A stretch of DNA of 64,000 nucleotides from Clostridium sp. AM58-1XD (GCF_003464085.1 NZ_QSDR01000015.1:52730-116729); one strand, 5' to 3'. Shown: positions 42,595-52,648, counted from the first letter of the stretch. A program made the numbers and translations. Notes: a model not told the origin generated them from the sequence alone.

Positions 42595-43392
42595 TTAATA
42601 TTCAGAAGCCATATTCTGCAGCCTGGCATTCGTTTCCTCCGCCCAGCTGTATTCAAACATATACTCGTCTTCATAGCGGTACTGAGAATTCTTTCGATCC
42701 TTCATATATTCAAAATAATCGCACAGTACCTCTTTGTCCCTGATGTAGCATACCCCTCTGTGGTTACAGAATACGTCGGGTACACCGTGTTCTTCCATGA
42801 CTGTATGAATTCCAATCACCGCTTTCCTGTAAAGCGCCTTCACGCGGCTGTCGTAATCCTTTTCCGGCCAAAGCTTATCCACGGCTTCCTCCATCGATAC
42901 CTCGCCGCCCATATGATCCACACAGAGCGCCAGCAGTTCCTTACTCTTTGCATTGGAAAAGTTCACCAGCTGGTCGTCAATAAATACGTTAAAACGCCCG
43001 AAGGTTCTGAAAAATATCCGCTTCTTCTGCCCTTTCGAAAGGAGCCTGGCCCTCGTGAGGGCATCCATGATGTCCTCACGGCTGTACGGCTTGAATACGT
43101 AATAATCCCCTTTCATCTTCAGCGCATCCAGGACATAATCGCTGTAGCCGCTGACAAAGATAATAACCATGTTTTTATTAATCTCCCTCAGCTTTTTTGC
43201 CAGCTCAATCCCATTCATCTGCGGCATTTCAATATCCAGAAGTGCAAAATCCACCGGATTCCCAGAGGCATATTCCAGCGCTTCCAGTGGATTTGTAAAC
43301 CTTCCAACCAGCTCAATTTCCTCTACCTGCGAACATTCCAGCTCAAATTGACGCATGGAAAGTTCTTCGTCGTCAACTACAATCGTTTTCAT
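42595..43392 (-). CDS. Response regulator with SARP-like DNA-binding domain
   Basis: A 265-residue regulator. The receiver domain at residues 1-120 has acidic DDEE, phosphorylatable Asp in FALLDIEMPQMNG, Ser in IFVSGYSD and Lys in VFKPYS. From about 125 a winged-helix of the SARP/OmpR kind follows (FFRTFGRFNVFIDDQLV, NAKSKELLALCVDHMG, LWPEKD), as in Lachnospiraceae two-component systems. It is encoded 68 bases after the LytS-like kinase. It is a strong candidate to bind the direct repeats at 42250-42269. Confidence 0.88.
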   Translation of the reverse strand: MKTIVVDDEELSMRQFELECSQVEEIELVGRFTNPLEALEYASGNPVDFALLDIEMPQMNGIELAKKLREINKNMVIIFVSGYSDYVLDALKMKGDYYVFKPYSREDIMDALTRARLLSKGQKKRIFFRTFGRFNVFIDDQLVNFSNAKSKELLALCVDHMGGEVSMEEAVDKLWPEKDYDSRVKALYRKAVIGIHTVMEEHGVPDVFCNHRGVCYIRDKEVLCDYFEYMKDRKNSQYRYEDEYMFEYSWAEETNARLQNMASEY

Positions 43393-43460
43393 ACTACATT
43401 CCCCATTTCTAATACGTTCTGAATCATACGCAATATCATTTCTTTTACAATCACATGCGG

Positions 43461-45264
43461 CTATTCGGCTGCCTTTTTCTTCGGCAGGATAACAACTGCT
43501 CTCGTGCCTTTTTCCGGAATACTGGAAATCTCCAGTCGGGCGTCCGCTATTTTTTCCAACCGGAACTGGATATTTTTAAGACCTGCCGAATTTCTGGGCG
43601 CTTCCGCGCTTGTATCAAAACCAGCGCCGTTATCCAGCACCTCGATCACATAACAGGTATCTTCTTCAAAGCTGTGGACTTTTACCGTACCTATTCCGCT
43701 CTTTCCTCTGATTCCATGTTTAATTGCGTTTTCCACAAGCGGCTGCACCGTCAGCGGCGGAACGAGAAAATCATCGGCCTCAATATGATATACCAGAGAC
43801 AGTTTGTCTCCAAAACGCAGCTTTTCGATACCGCAGTAGTTTTTTATATGCTCCAGTTCTCTGGAAAACGGGATCATTCCATCCTGGCCGATGGAATCGA
43901 TATTTGCCCTCAGATACTTTGAAAAATCATATACCAGGTCATACGCTTTATCCGGATCAATTTTAATCAGTGTTCTCACCGAGCTCAATGTATTATAGAT
44001 AAAATGGGGCTGGATCTGGCTGATCATCAGCCTCAGCCTGGAATTCTGCAGTTCCTGTCCTACGCGTATCGCCTCTTCCCGCCTGTTTCTGGAATCCATG
44101 ATCAGAGCAGCAGCCAGGCAGCTAATGTATACAAACAGGCCAAAACGCAGAAAGCTTCCGCTCATCATGTATTCCAGCCTGTAGTATAGATACACTTCGA
44201 CTGCAATCGCACACGTGAGCAGGATCATTCCCACGCACTCAAGTTTAAAATCAAGGCTGACCGGCTTCTCTTTATAAAAGCGATGTATAATGATCGCGCT
44301 CAGTGTAATCACCATTATAAAAAAGCAGATGTGTGTTATCCACACAGATTCCGCAAAGTCTACTTTATCCGTAAGCTGAAGCGTGACTGAAATGAAGAAA
44401 TTCGCAGAGAACAGATAACAGAGGCTTCTCAGATACGGACTGTATCTTTTAGGGAACCGGTGCAGAAGATAGACCAGGTATGCAACCGGGCTGAGCATAG
44501 CCATAATATAGCGTGTCAAAGACGACGAAAATCCACTGTTCCAGATGATATCCGGAAATTCCACCTCGCTCATCATCCATATGGAGGAAAGCACGATAAA
44601 TATCCCAAGGCACCTTACCGTACAGATATTCGTAAGCATTTTTCTCAGAAAAACAGAACTGATGATAATTGCCAGGCCTATGGTAAAAAAACACCCCGCA
44701 GATCATAAACTGAGGGATATATTTATGCAGCAGATAAGAAGACAGCTGCAGGGAATCGCCAATCCATATTGGTGACAGCATTCCCGACGCGCTCCGGTAA
44801 GGCGAGCTGATCTTCAGCGTCACCTCCTGTCCCGTATATTCGATCGGAATCCGCACCAGATTCCAGTGGCTCGGAGCAGCCTTTCCGAAAGGTCTTGTAC
44901 CGGATGAATCATATCGGTACAAAAGAGTACTTCCGGAACTGACTTCCACTGTCGAAAACATCGTATGGAAACAGATGGAATAGGGGATGTCTTCTGATTT
45001 CGGCAGCGTATTTTTCAGTTCAATCACTTCTGACGGAGCGGCATCCACTTTAAAAGGCATGGATATGATTCCCCTGTCTTCTCCGCTCAGAATCAGAGTC
45101 CAGCCGGAAGAAAAGTTCACAGGCGGGGAGCCGTTTACCAGCTTCTCCGCCTGTGCATCGAACTGTCTGTTTCCGGCCCATAAAATAATTGACAATGCTG
45201 CTATCATTGCTGTCAGAAACAATATATATGCTGTTCTGTTATCCTTGTTCTCTTCATCGAACAT
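43461..45264 (-). pseudogene. LytS-like sensor histidine kinase with a frameshift in a T run
   Basis: An N-terminal helix and a roughly 150-residue extracellular domain are followed by seven helices (7TMR-DISM-like). A LytS-type kinase core comes next: phosphoacceptor His in IQPHFIYNTLSS, N-box VENAIKHGI, G-box DNGAGFD. At about 44686-44692 seven T residues (minus strand) break the frame; six would restore VFFTIGLAII. Both halves are otherwise complete. The extra T may be a sequencing error, a mutation, or a slippage switch. It pairs with the downstream response regulator. Confidence 0.85.
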
Positions 45265-45386
45265 TTCCTAATCCTGCCTATATAGTATTTTGTATCGTAT
45301 CATAATATTTTGTCTAGTAAATATTTCGTCTGTTCCGCTAATCGCAGCCCAGGGCGCGAGTTCATCTGCCCATTTGCCAGAAAATC

Positions 45387-45467
45387 TCAGGTTCCCTCTG
45401 CCTGGTCTGGCCCGGATTCATGAGCCTGCTGACTCTTGCTCTCGTCTTTTCTTTCGGAACGGTTCAT
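45387..45467 (-). CDS. Possible leader peptide upstream of the kinase
   Basis: A 26-codon ORF (MNRSERKDESKSQQAHESG at the start) with AAGGGGGC before its ATG lies in the about 240-base leader between the predicted kinase promoter and the kinase gene. It is strongly hydrophilic and has no known relatives that I recognise. It may be a regulatory leader peptide or a chance ORF. Confidence 0.25.
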   Translation of the reverse strand: MNRSERKDESKSQQAHESGPDQAEGT

Positions 45468-45506
45468 GCCCTGCCCCCTTCGTACACATAAACACCTGTT
45501 AATTTC

Positions 45507-45535
45507 ACTATACCAAACAGCCTTATAAATTTCAA
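45507..45535 (-). promoter_or_regulatory. Predicted promoter of the kinase-regulator pair
   Basis: On the minus strand TTGAAA, 17 bases and TATAGT lie about 240 bases before the kinase start. This leaves a long leader with no recognised riboswitch. Confidence 0.5.
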
Positions 45536-45578
45536 GGGACTTCTGTAAAAGGATGCCGGCATTGAACCGTTCCGCAGA

Positions 45579-46474
45579 TTAAAAAACGATCTCTTCTACC
45601 ACCCGTTTTTCAATTCCGAATCTCATTGTCACGAGAGGGTCTACGATCTGGCATACCTGGATGTCCGCAAACTGAGACAGCAGAATCATGATTTCATAAT
45701 CAGAATATCGTTTTGTCCTCTTACGAAGAATTCCATCATACCCTGAACCGCTTTATGGCCGGCCTCTTCCATGGTGCTGCAGGATGCCACCGTATACCAC
45801 ATATCCTCCGTCTCGATCACCGGCCACATCTCTTCCCGGCCTTTTACAACCTCCAGCTTCAGCTGAATCTCTCCGGACACTTCCAGGCCGCAGACGATTT
45901 CCCCGTCTCCCTGGTAAGCATGAATGTCGCCGGCCACTACGAGGCCACCTTCTACCTGGACAGGTACATAAAATACGCTCCCTTTCGTCAGCACTTTACA
46001 ATCCATATTGCCTCCGAACCTGCCGGGAAACATGGTGCTGATCTTCTCTGTCGGAGCCAGGCCAAGGCAGCCCGGGAAGGGACGCAGTTTGACCTTATTG
46101 CCGAATATATCCGCTTCATCGCCTTCTATTGGTATTTTTATAACCTGTTCCTCGCAGACATAAGGCGCGAACCCCTTTAAAACAAGGTTGTCATTCACTA
46201 CCATTGTAGCATGGGAGGACCCTACCCGTACATCTTCAATTGTAATTTTCATCGTATCCCCGGGCAGAGCTTCTTTCACATATACCGGACCGTTCAGGGG
46301 ATTCAGGGCAAAGCCTGCCATATCTCTTCCCACGCTGCTCGTCTCATCAGGCAAACGGTCATTGTATGTATCCATACACTGAAATACCACGCTTTCTCCC
46401 GAATTTACCTGCATTGCCACCTGATTGTAAGGGCTGTAATAATGTACCTGATATTTTTTATCTACTGTTTTCAT
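45579..46474 (-). pseudogene. Acetamidase/formamidase-family amidase with a frameshift
   Basis: An FmdA/AmdA-family amidase, which releases ammonia from short amides. Family motifs are VYVKEALPGDTMKITIEDV, GCLGLAPTEK, GGNMDCKVL and VVAGDIHAYQGDGE. Near 45715 one base is missing after GTAAGAGG. The expected C-terminus (RYSDYEIMILLSQFADIQV, then CQIVDPLVTM) continues in the next frame to a stop at 45579. The visible frame instead ends early with an unrelated tail. The start at 46474 has GGAGAAGGG upstream. It is the last gene of cassette 2. Confidence 0.85.
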
Positions 46475-46504
46475 TTGATCCCTTCTCCTATTCCAAGAAA
46501 AACA

Positions 46505-46572
46505 CATTACGCCCGATGCCAGACGGAGCGGCTCAACCGCTGCTTTAGAACAAATCTGGTATCGGGCGTATC
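46505..46572 (+). repeat. Structured palindromic repeat, copy 4 (core)
   Basis: The stem TACGCCCGAT(G)CCAGA pairs with TCTGG(T)ATCGGGCGTA. Inside, AGCG/CGCT replaces the AGTG/CACT of copy 1, a compensatory change, and the AGAACAAA string matches GGAACGAAA. The orientation equals copy 1. Outer arms are degenerate. It lies between the binding-protein gene and the amidase. Confidence 0.78.
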
Positions 46573-46645
46573 TGTCATTTTAATTTTTCCACGCCTGCGG
46601 CAGCTACCCGTTTATCGCTCTTATTCAGCCGGGTAATACAGCCGG

Positions 46646-47710
46646 TCAGCTATAATACTTATCCAGATATTCCTGGACATTGTCTTTATTTACTTCTTCA
46701 AAATCACTGTATACGTCCTCATGGGTATCCGCCTCGGATTCCACCATGTCAACCAGCACATTGTACGTATTTGTTGCCTGTTTTACGTAGTTGTAGAACA
46801 TGGAAACGTCCAGGCTTCCCTCTTTGATGTATTCCATCGCGTCCTTTGTACCGTCTACACCGCAGACATGAATCTTGCCCAGCATGTCACGTGCCTTGAT
46901 CGCTTCTACAGCTCCAAGAGCCATATTGTCATTCAGTGCGAGAACTACATTAATCTTGTCTCCGTATGCCTGAAGCCAGTCTTCCATCAGAGCCATGCCT
47001 TCCTCACGTTCCCAGTTTGCTGTTTTAGAAGCCAGGATGGTTACGTCCGGACGTTTCTCTGCAAACACTTCTTTAATTCCCTGAATACGGTCCAGACTGT
47101 TGGCTCCGCCTGCCTGCCCTTCCATAATCACTACGTTTCCGTTTTCAGGGAGCACGGTACATGCCCACTCTGCCATCTGCCTTCCGCAGTTTACGTTTGA
47201 TCCGCCTACATAGACGAAATCTTCTTCCGGAGCTGCAATGGGATTAACGAAATCAATCAGCGGAATTCCTGCTGCCTGGCACGCTTCCACGCACGGTACG
47301 CAGCCGTTCGTATCACTGGATGACATGACAATGTAATCACACCCCTGGGAAATAAAACTTTCGATCTGTGACAGCTGGATGCTGGAATCCATTTCCGCTC
47401 CCACGAACGACGCTTCCCAGTCCGGCTGATTCTCCGCAATCAGCTGCTCCAGATAATCCGCAACCATTTTTGTAAACGTATCCGTGTCCGCACAGTTGGA
47501 AACGCCGATTTTCACCTTTTTCTTTTCGGATGCTTCCTGCTTCTCCTCTTTTTCCTCTCCTTTTTTCTCCTCTGCCGTCTCTTCCTTCTTTTCTTTTGCA
47601 GCCTCTGCCTTTGTCTCTGCAGGTGCCTGCGTCTCTTTTGGCTTAGAGCTGCACGCCCCCATGGAAAGGATTAATGATGCCGCCAGCAGTGTCCCCAATA
47701 CTTTTTTCAT
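46646..47710 (-). CDS. Ribose-type ABC substrate-binding lipoprotein
   Basis: A 354-residue binding protein. The lipoprotein signal has the cysteine at about residue 21 (LSMGACSSKP), a long Glu/Lys/Ala linker follows, and the type I fold starts KKVKIGVSNCADTDTF. Later motifs are YIVMSSSDTNGCVP, AAGIPLIDFVNP and VVLALNDNMALGAVEAI. ATG 47710 with AAGGAGG upstream is preferred over an in-frame ATG 36 bases earlier. It works with the broken permease and the intact ATPase upstream. Confidence 0.9.
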   Translation of the reverse strand: MKKVLGTLLAASLILSMGACSSKPKETQAPAETKAEAAKEKKEETAEEKKGEEKEEKQEASEKKKVKIGVSNCADTDTFTKMVADYLEQLIAENQPDWEASFVGAEMDSSIQLSQIESFISQGCDYIVMSSSDTNGCVPCVEACQAAGIPLIDFVNPIAAPEEDFVYVGGSNVNCGRQMAEWACTVLPENGNVVIMEGQAGGANSLDRIQGIKEVFAEKRPDVTILASKTANWEREEGMALMEDWLQAYGDKINVVLALNDNMALGAVEAIKARDMLGKIHVCGVDGTKDAMEYIKEGSLDVSMFYNYVKQATNTYNVLVDMVESEADTHEDVYSDFEEVNKDNVQEYLDKYYS

Positions 47711-47770
47711 ATAGTTTTTCCTCCTTGTTTTCGTGTTTTTCATCATTTTCCTGATGCCCCTGTTTTTCCC

Positions 47771-48786
47771 CTATGATTTTTGAATTAATTCTTTTGTCTT
47801 ATAATCCACGATCACCGCCCCTACGATAATGAGTCCTCTGATAACCATCTGCCAATAGGTACTGATTCCTTTTAAATTCAGGATATTGTTCAGAATAGCA
47901 ATAATACAGCAGCCGATAAATGTTCCGCTCAGCTTTCCGCTCCCTCCCATCAGACTGGTTCCGCCGACAACACATGCCGATATGGCGTCAAATTCATAGT
48001 TCTGAGCGCCCTGAGGCTGCCCGGAATTCATTCTTGACATCAGGATTACTCCTGAAATGGCTGCCAGTATGCCAATCATCAGATAGGAACGGAAAATAAC
48101 GGCTTTTGTTTTATTCCGGAAGCTTTCGCTGCCTGGATATTGCCCCCTGTTGCATATGTATAGCGCCCGAATCTGGTTTTATTAAGCAGTGTGGAGCAGA
48201 ATATAAACACCAGAACCATGATCCATATCGGCAGCGGTATGTCGCCGATTAACGGTATATTCAGGTGAAACAGGGTATTGATCGATCCCTGGCCCAACAC
48301 CTTAAATCCGTCTCCCATGCCTGAAACCGGCTGCCCGTTTGTTACAAGATAAACGGTTCCCCTTGCGATTGTCTGCATGGCAAACGTCATAATAAATGCC
48401 GGAATTGCCGTCCGTACGATAATAAAACCGCTGATACATCCGCAGCCTGCCCCTACAAGAATTCCAGCTCCTATTCCCATAACTGCGGATCCCGTTTTTG
48501 CCCAGACGATTGCCGTACAGCAGCCTGCCAGCGCCATGACGGAACCGACAGACAAGTCGATCATTCCCAATATCAATACAAATGTCATGCCGCATGCGCT
48601 GATTGCCGTAATAGACATAAGACGCAGAACATTCATAAGATTATCTTTTGTACAGAAAGCTTCACTGGCCAGACATGAGATCCCGAACATAACGATAAAA
48701 ATCACAAACATACCGTACGATGTGTAAAGATTTGCCAGCTTCCGCTTATTGTCTATGCTTAGTATTGACGAAGTACCCTTCTCCAT
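47771..48786 (-). pseudogene. Ribose-type ABC permease with a frameshift
   Basis: A CUT2 permease: FVLILGMIDLSVGSVMALAG in the N-terminal part, and VVGGTSLMGGSGKLSGTFIG in the C-terminal part. The frame breaks at about 48115 in an A run: one missing A turns IKTKAVIFRSYLMIGILA into an early stop. Both parts together are full length (about 338 residues). If real, cassette 2 has no working permease. Confidence 0.85.
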
Positions 48787-48848
48787 TTCATCACTTCCTC
48801 CGCTTTTGAGTCGCTTATTTTACCAAATGCCCCCGTAATTCCACCGTC

Positions 48849-50351
48849 TCAGAGAAGATAATTTGCGATTGCACAGTGCATGATCTTTTCCTGAGTCGCT
48901 TCTTCTCTCGTAAACTCTCCCGTAAGCTTCCCCTGGCTCATCACGTAAATCCTGTCGCATATGCCCAGCAGCTCCGGTATTTCAGAAGAAATGACAATGA
49001 CCGCCAGCCCTTCTTTCGCCATCTCGCCGATCATTTTATAGATCTCATATTTTGCGCCTACATCGATCCCTCGCGTCGGCTCGTCCAGTATCATCACCTT
49101 CAGATCGTGAAGAAGCCATTTTGCCAGGACCACCTTCTGCTGATTGCCGCCGCTGAGATTGGAAACGTTCTGCTCCGCCGAGGCCATTTTCACCTTCATC
49201 TTATCTGTCATCGACTTTACGAGAGACAATTCCCGTTTTCTGTTCAGGAGGCCTCTTTCTATAATCTGATCCATATTCGGCAGCATGACATTCTCCCGTA
49301 TGCTTCTGCATAAAACGAGCCCTTCCATTTTTCTGTCTTCACTGGCCAGAGCAACTCCTCTGTTAATCGCATCGCCCGGATGGCGGATGTTTATCTCTTC
49401 CCCATCGAGATAAACGGTTCCGGAATCCCGTAAATCCAGACCGAATATGGTCCTCATAATTTCCGTTCTGCCTGCTCCGACCAATCCGGAAAATCCCAGA
49501 ATTTCCCCTCTCCTGGCATAAAACGATATATCCTCAAAGGCTCCTTTCTTTGAAAGGTTTTTTGTCTCCAGCATGATATCCCCAATTGCTGAGTCCATTT
49601 TCGGGTAGACATTTGTCAGTTCACGCCCTACCATCTCTGTGATAATCCGCTCCATGGTATAACTGCATTTTGGTCCTGTGCTGATTTTCTCCCCATCCCG
49701 CATAACCGTTATTTCATCAGCAATCTGAAATACCTCATCCAGTTTATGGGTAATATAAATAATCCCGATTCCTTTTTCCTTCAGTCTGCCGATTTCCCGG
49801 AAAAGAATCTCAATTTCACTGTCTGAAAGGGAAGAAGTCGGTTCATCCATGATTACAAGCGCCGCATCTCTGGAAACAGCTTTTACCATTTCCACCATCT
49901 GCATGTCGGCTACCGTCAGCGCCGCCATCTTGCTCTTCGCCCGAAACCGGCCCCCCATGTCCTGAATCAGAATCTCCGTATCCTCTTCCATTTTTTTATA
50001 ATCCACCATACCAAATTTCGTCAGAGGCTCCCGTCCCAGAAATATATTTTCCGCAACGGTGAGCTCCAGCACAGGGCTCAGTTCCTGCTGTATCATGGAG
50101 ACGCCCATTTTCAGCCCTTCTGCCGGGGTCAGGTTTCTGATCTCCCGTCCTTTAAAATGGTATTCTCCCTTTTCCAGGCTATAGATTCCGCATATAATCT
50201 TCATTAATGTGGATTTTCCCGCCCCGTTTTCTCCCAGCAGGGCGTGAACCATTCCTGCTTTTACAGACAAATCAACATGATTTAATGCTGTCACACCTAA
50301 AAATTCTTTATGGATATTGTGGAGTTCGACAATAGTTTCCGTATCTGCCAT
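48849..50351 (-). CDS. Ribose-type ABC transporter ATPase (two fused domains)
   Basis: A 500-residue RbsA-type ATPase: first domain Walker A GENGAGKST, TVADMQMVEMVKAVS and IMDEPTSSLSD; second domain GLVGAGRTE, LSGGNQQKVVLAKWL and LDEPTRGIDVGAK. It is intact, unlike its counterpart in cassette 1. GGAGG lies before the ATG. It follows the amidohydrolase by 28 bases. Confidence 0.93.
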   Translation of the reverse strand: MADTETIVELHNIHKEFLGVTALNHVDLSVKAGMVHALLGENGAGKSTLMKIICGIYSLEKGEYHFKGREIRNLTPAEGLKMGVSMIQQELSPVLELTVAENIFLGREPLTKFGMVDYKKMEEDTEILIQDMGGRFRAKSKMAALTVADMQMVEMVKAVSRDAALVIMDEPTSSLSDSEIEILFREIGRLKEKGIGIIYITHKLDEVFQIADEITVMRDGEKISTGPKCSYTMERIITEMVGRELTNVYPKMDSAIGDIMLETKNLSKKGAFEDISFYARRGEILGFSGLVGAGRTEIMRTIFGLDLRDSGTVYLDGEEINIRHPGDAINRGVALASEDRKMEGLVLCRSIRENVMLPNMDQIIERGLLNRKRELSLVKSMTDKMKVKMASAEQNVSNLSGGNQQKVVLAKWLLHDLKVMILDEPTRGIDVGAKYEIYKMIGEMAKEGLAVIVISSEIPELLGICDRIYVMSQGKLTGEFTREEATQEKIMHCAIANYLL

Positions 50352-50379
50352 ATCGCCTCATCGCCTCCAATCGTATCTG

Positions 50380-51324
50380 CTATTTTTCGAACCAGACCTT
50401 TTGTGCTGTCCTTCCAAGGATGTCCTCCAACTCATCATCAGAAAGGAAATCGCAGTGTTTTGTGATGCAGTCTATATGCTGCTGATATGTACATCCCTTG
50501 AGTACGGTCGGCATGTCGCTCCCCCACATCAGACGCCCGATCGCTCCCTGTTCTTTCACGGTCTTCACTGCGCCGGCGATCGACGGATACGGGTACTCAT
50601 CAAATTCTCCTACAATAATCGGAAGCCCGGAGAGATCAAACCACACATTTTCATTGAGATTAAGAATCGACAACGTTTTTTTCAGAAATTCATAATTCTT
50701 ATGCTCGTCCGGATCCCACAAATGGCTGATCCCCAGATGGGGCAGAATAATTTTCAGCTGAGGATATCTTCTGGCGATCTCCAGCATGCTGTCGATCGGA
50801 TAATCATACGGTCCTTTTCCCCATCCCATGTCCATCATAAAATATGCATCGTACTTCATGATTTCTTCATAGACAAACGCATTCTCCGGCGCTGTCATGT
50901 CAAAGGGAATATCCGGAGCTTCAAATTTCAGTGCTTTATAACCATATTCCCCCAAACAAAGCCTGGCTGTTTCCAGATATTCTTCTTTTACCTGCGGATT
51001 CGGCACCCCTACCGAAACGTATCTGTCAGGATATTTCTTTAAAATACTGTTAATATATTCATACTGTTCCCCATAGCACGGCGTCTGCAGAAGCACCACC
51101 TTGTCAAATCCCAGAATCTCCTCGTACCTCTGCATTACTTCGATCGGACAGCGGCAGTCTGCATATTCCGGCGGCAGAAACTGTTCTACTTCACCGGCAA
51201 TTAACGTCTGCCCGTAACTGATCGGCGTATTTGTCCCCGTGTCAAAACGCCTGCCGTGAATCTTGTCCCACACATGGCCGTGGGCCTCGATAAACAGCAT
51301 ATCCCTTCCCCTTACGTGAATCAC
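50380..51324 (-). CDS. Amidohydrolase-2 family hydrolase, paralogue
   Basis: A 314-residue TIM-barrel hydrolase that is closely similar over its full length to the protein at 30006-30968: HVRGRDMLFIEAHGHVW, ILPHLGISHLWDPDEH, LMWGSDMPT. GTG 51324 is chosen because GGAGG lies seven bases upstream and the resulting start matches that of the paralogue; the longer frame from 51351 lacks support. In this cassette the hydrolase sits between LacI and the ATPase, while in cassette 1 it is last, so the cassettes were rearranged after duplication. Confidence 0.88.
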   Translation of the reverse strand: MIHVRGRDMLFIEAHGHVWDKIHGRRFDTGTNTPISYGQTLIAGEVEQFLPPEYADCRCPIEVMQRYEEILGFDKVVLLQTPCYGEQYEYINSILKKYPDRYVSVGVPNPQVKEEYLETARLCLGEYGYKALKFEAPDIPFDMTAPENAFVYEEIMKYDAYFMMDMGWGKGPYDYPIDSMLEIARRYPQLKIILPHLGISHLWDPDEHKNYEFLKKTLSILNLNENVWFDLSGLPIIVGEFDEYPYPSIAGAVKTVKEQGAIGRLMWGSDMPTVLKGCTYQQHIDCITKHCDFLSDDELEDILGRTAQKVWFEK

Positions 51325-51385
51325 TTTGTTTCCTCCTTCTCCATTTTGCAAATCTTAATGGAATCTTGCAATCATTGATATGATC

Positions 51386-52465
51386 CTATCCCATCTTTTT
51401 TACAGAATCCTTCATAAGGACTTCGTAATTTAATATAATGCTGTTTTGATGCGCCTGCCTTCCACCGATAATCGAACATAGCATATCCACCGCCGCTTCC
51501 CCCATAGCAAATTTCGGCTGATAAACAGTAGACAGCTTCGGTGTCATATAATCCCCCATATAAATGCCGTCGAATCCTGTCAGGCTCAGTTCTTCCGGTA
51601 TCTTCACCCCCCTCTTTAAAAATTCCTGCATACATTCGATTGCAAACACATCAGATCGTGCAACAAACAGCGCTGATACTTCTCCTATATACTTCATAAA
51701 CTCGTCAACGACCTTAACCGCGTTGTCGTGAGACGTATCATCTACAAAAAACATGATGTTCTCGTCGATTTCCAGCCCAAGATCCTTCATCGCGTGACGA
51801 TATCCCCGTTTTCTTTCATTCAGCGTGTGAAGGCTCTGTTCCATGCCGATAAAACCGATTTTTTTATGGCCCAGTTCCGCCAGATGTTCAACCATTTCAT
51901 AAGCGGCCCTGTAGTTGTCAATTCCCACATATGGGATATTTCCAATGGAAGCATAGCGGTCGACCTGCACAATCGGCAGTTTATCCGCCTGTATGCTTTT
52001 CAAAAGCTCATATTCTCCCTGTTCCTGTTCATAAACGCCGCTGACGATGATACCGGCCACCTTTGCCGCCCTCAGTGTATCAATGGAGGCGATTTCATTT
52101 TTATAATTCTCATCTGAATCAAACAGCATCACGTTATAGCCCAGCTGCGTGGCTCTCCTCGCTATCCCCTTTGCCAGCTCCGGATAGAAATGGTTGGAGA
52201 GATCGGGAATAATCAGCCCGATGGTTGATGAACTCCTTCCCTTTAGTGTCTGTGCGTTGATGTCCGGAAGATAATGGAGCTGCCGGGCGACTTCCCTGAC
52301 CTTCTGTTCCGTCTTTTCTGAAACCCTTCTCCTCGTCTGTGTCGCCTGATTCTCACTGGAGATACCATTTAGTACGATAGAAGCTGTAGCTACTGATACG
52401 CCGGCCGCCACGGCTACATCTCTCAATGTGACTCTCTTTTTTTCAATTTCTACTTCCTTTTTCAT
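51386..52465 (-). CDS. LacI-family transcriptional repressor of ABC cassette 2
   Basis: A 359-residue LacI-type repressor: helix-turn-helix VTLRDVAVAAGVSVATASIV, hinge LHYLPDINAQTLKG, sensor VGLI-type start (IGLIIPDLSNHFYPELAKG) and IPEELSLTGFDGIYMGDYM. It is related to the cassette 1 repressor (shared PDINAQ.LKG hinge). It is the first gene of a six-gene operon with hydrolase, ATPase, permease, binding protein and amidase. The start has a weak ribosome site. Confidence 0.92.
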   Translation of the reverse strand: MKKEVEIEKKRVTLRDVAVAAGVSVATASIVLNGISSENQATQTRRRVSEKTEQKVREVARQLHYLPDINAQTLKGRSSSTIGLIIPDLSNHFYPELAKGIARRATQLGYNVMLFDSDENYKNEIASIDTLRAAKVAGIIVSGVYEQEQGEYELLKSIQADKLPIVQVDRYASIGNIPYVGIDNYRAAYEMVEHLAELGHKKIGFIGMEQSLHTLNERKRGYRHAMKDLGLEIDENIMFFVDDTSHDNAVKVVDEFMKYIGEVSALFVARSDVFAIECMQEFLKRGVKIPEELSLTGFDGIYMGDYMTPKLSTVYQPKFAMGEAAVDMLCSIIGGRQAHQNSIILNYEVLMKDSVKKMG

Positions 52466-52493
52466 CTTTTTTTCATAGCCCTTCTTCCATTTA

Positions 52494-52507
52494 GTTATAC
52501 GTATAAC
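52494..52507. promoter_or_regulatory. Perfect palindrome upstream of LacI gene 2
   Basis: GTTATACGTATAAC, a 14-base perfect palindrome with a central CG as in LacI-family sites, lies 29 bases before the repressor start. It is a possible second operator. Confidence 0.5.
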
Positions 52508-52593
52508 CTTTTATTTTTTACTAATTTGCTGATATATACGAAATATTCCACAAATTAGTTCCAGCATTTCCTATTCAATTGTGTTATTTTATC

Positions 52594-52648
52594 TTAAACG
52601 TTTAACTATCTTTTGTTTCAGTTTATACTATTTGTCGTTTTTTGTCAA
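52594..52648 (-). promoter_or_regulatory. Promoter and operator of cassette 2
   Basis: On the minus strand TTGACA (52643-52648), 17 bases and TAAACT (52620-52625, within TATAAACT) form a good promoter. A perfect TTAAACGTTTAA palindrome (52594-52605), typical of LacI-family operators, lies about 15 bases downstream of the -10 box. This fits autorepression of the operon. Confidence 0.72.
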
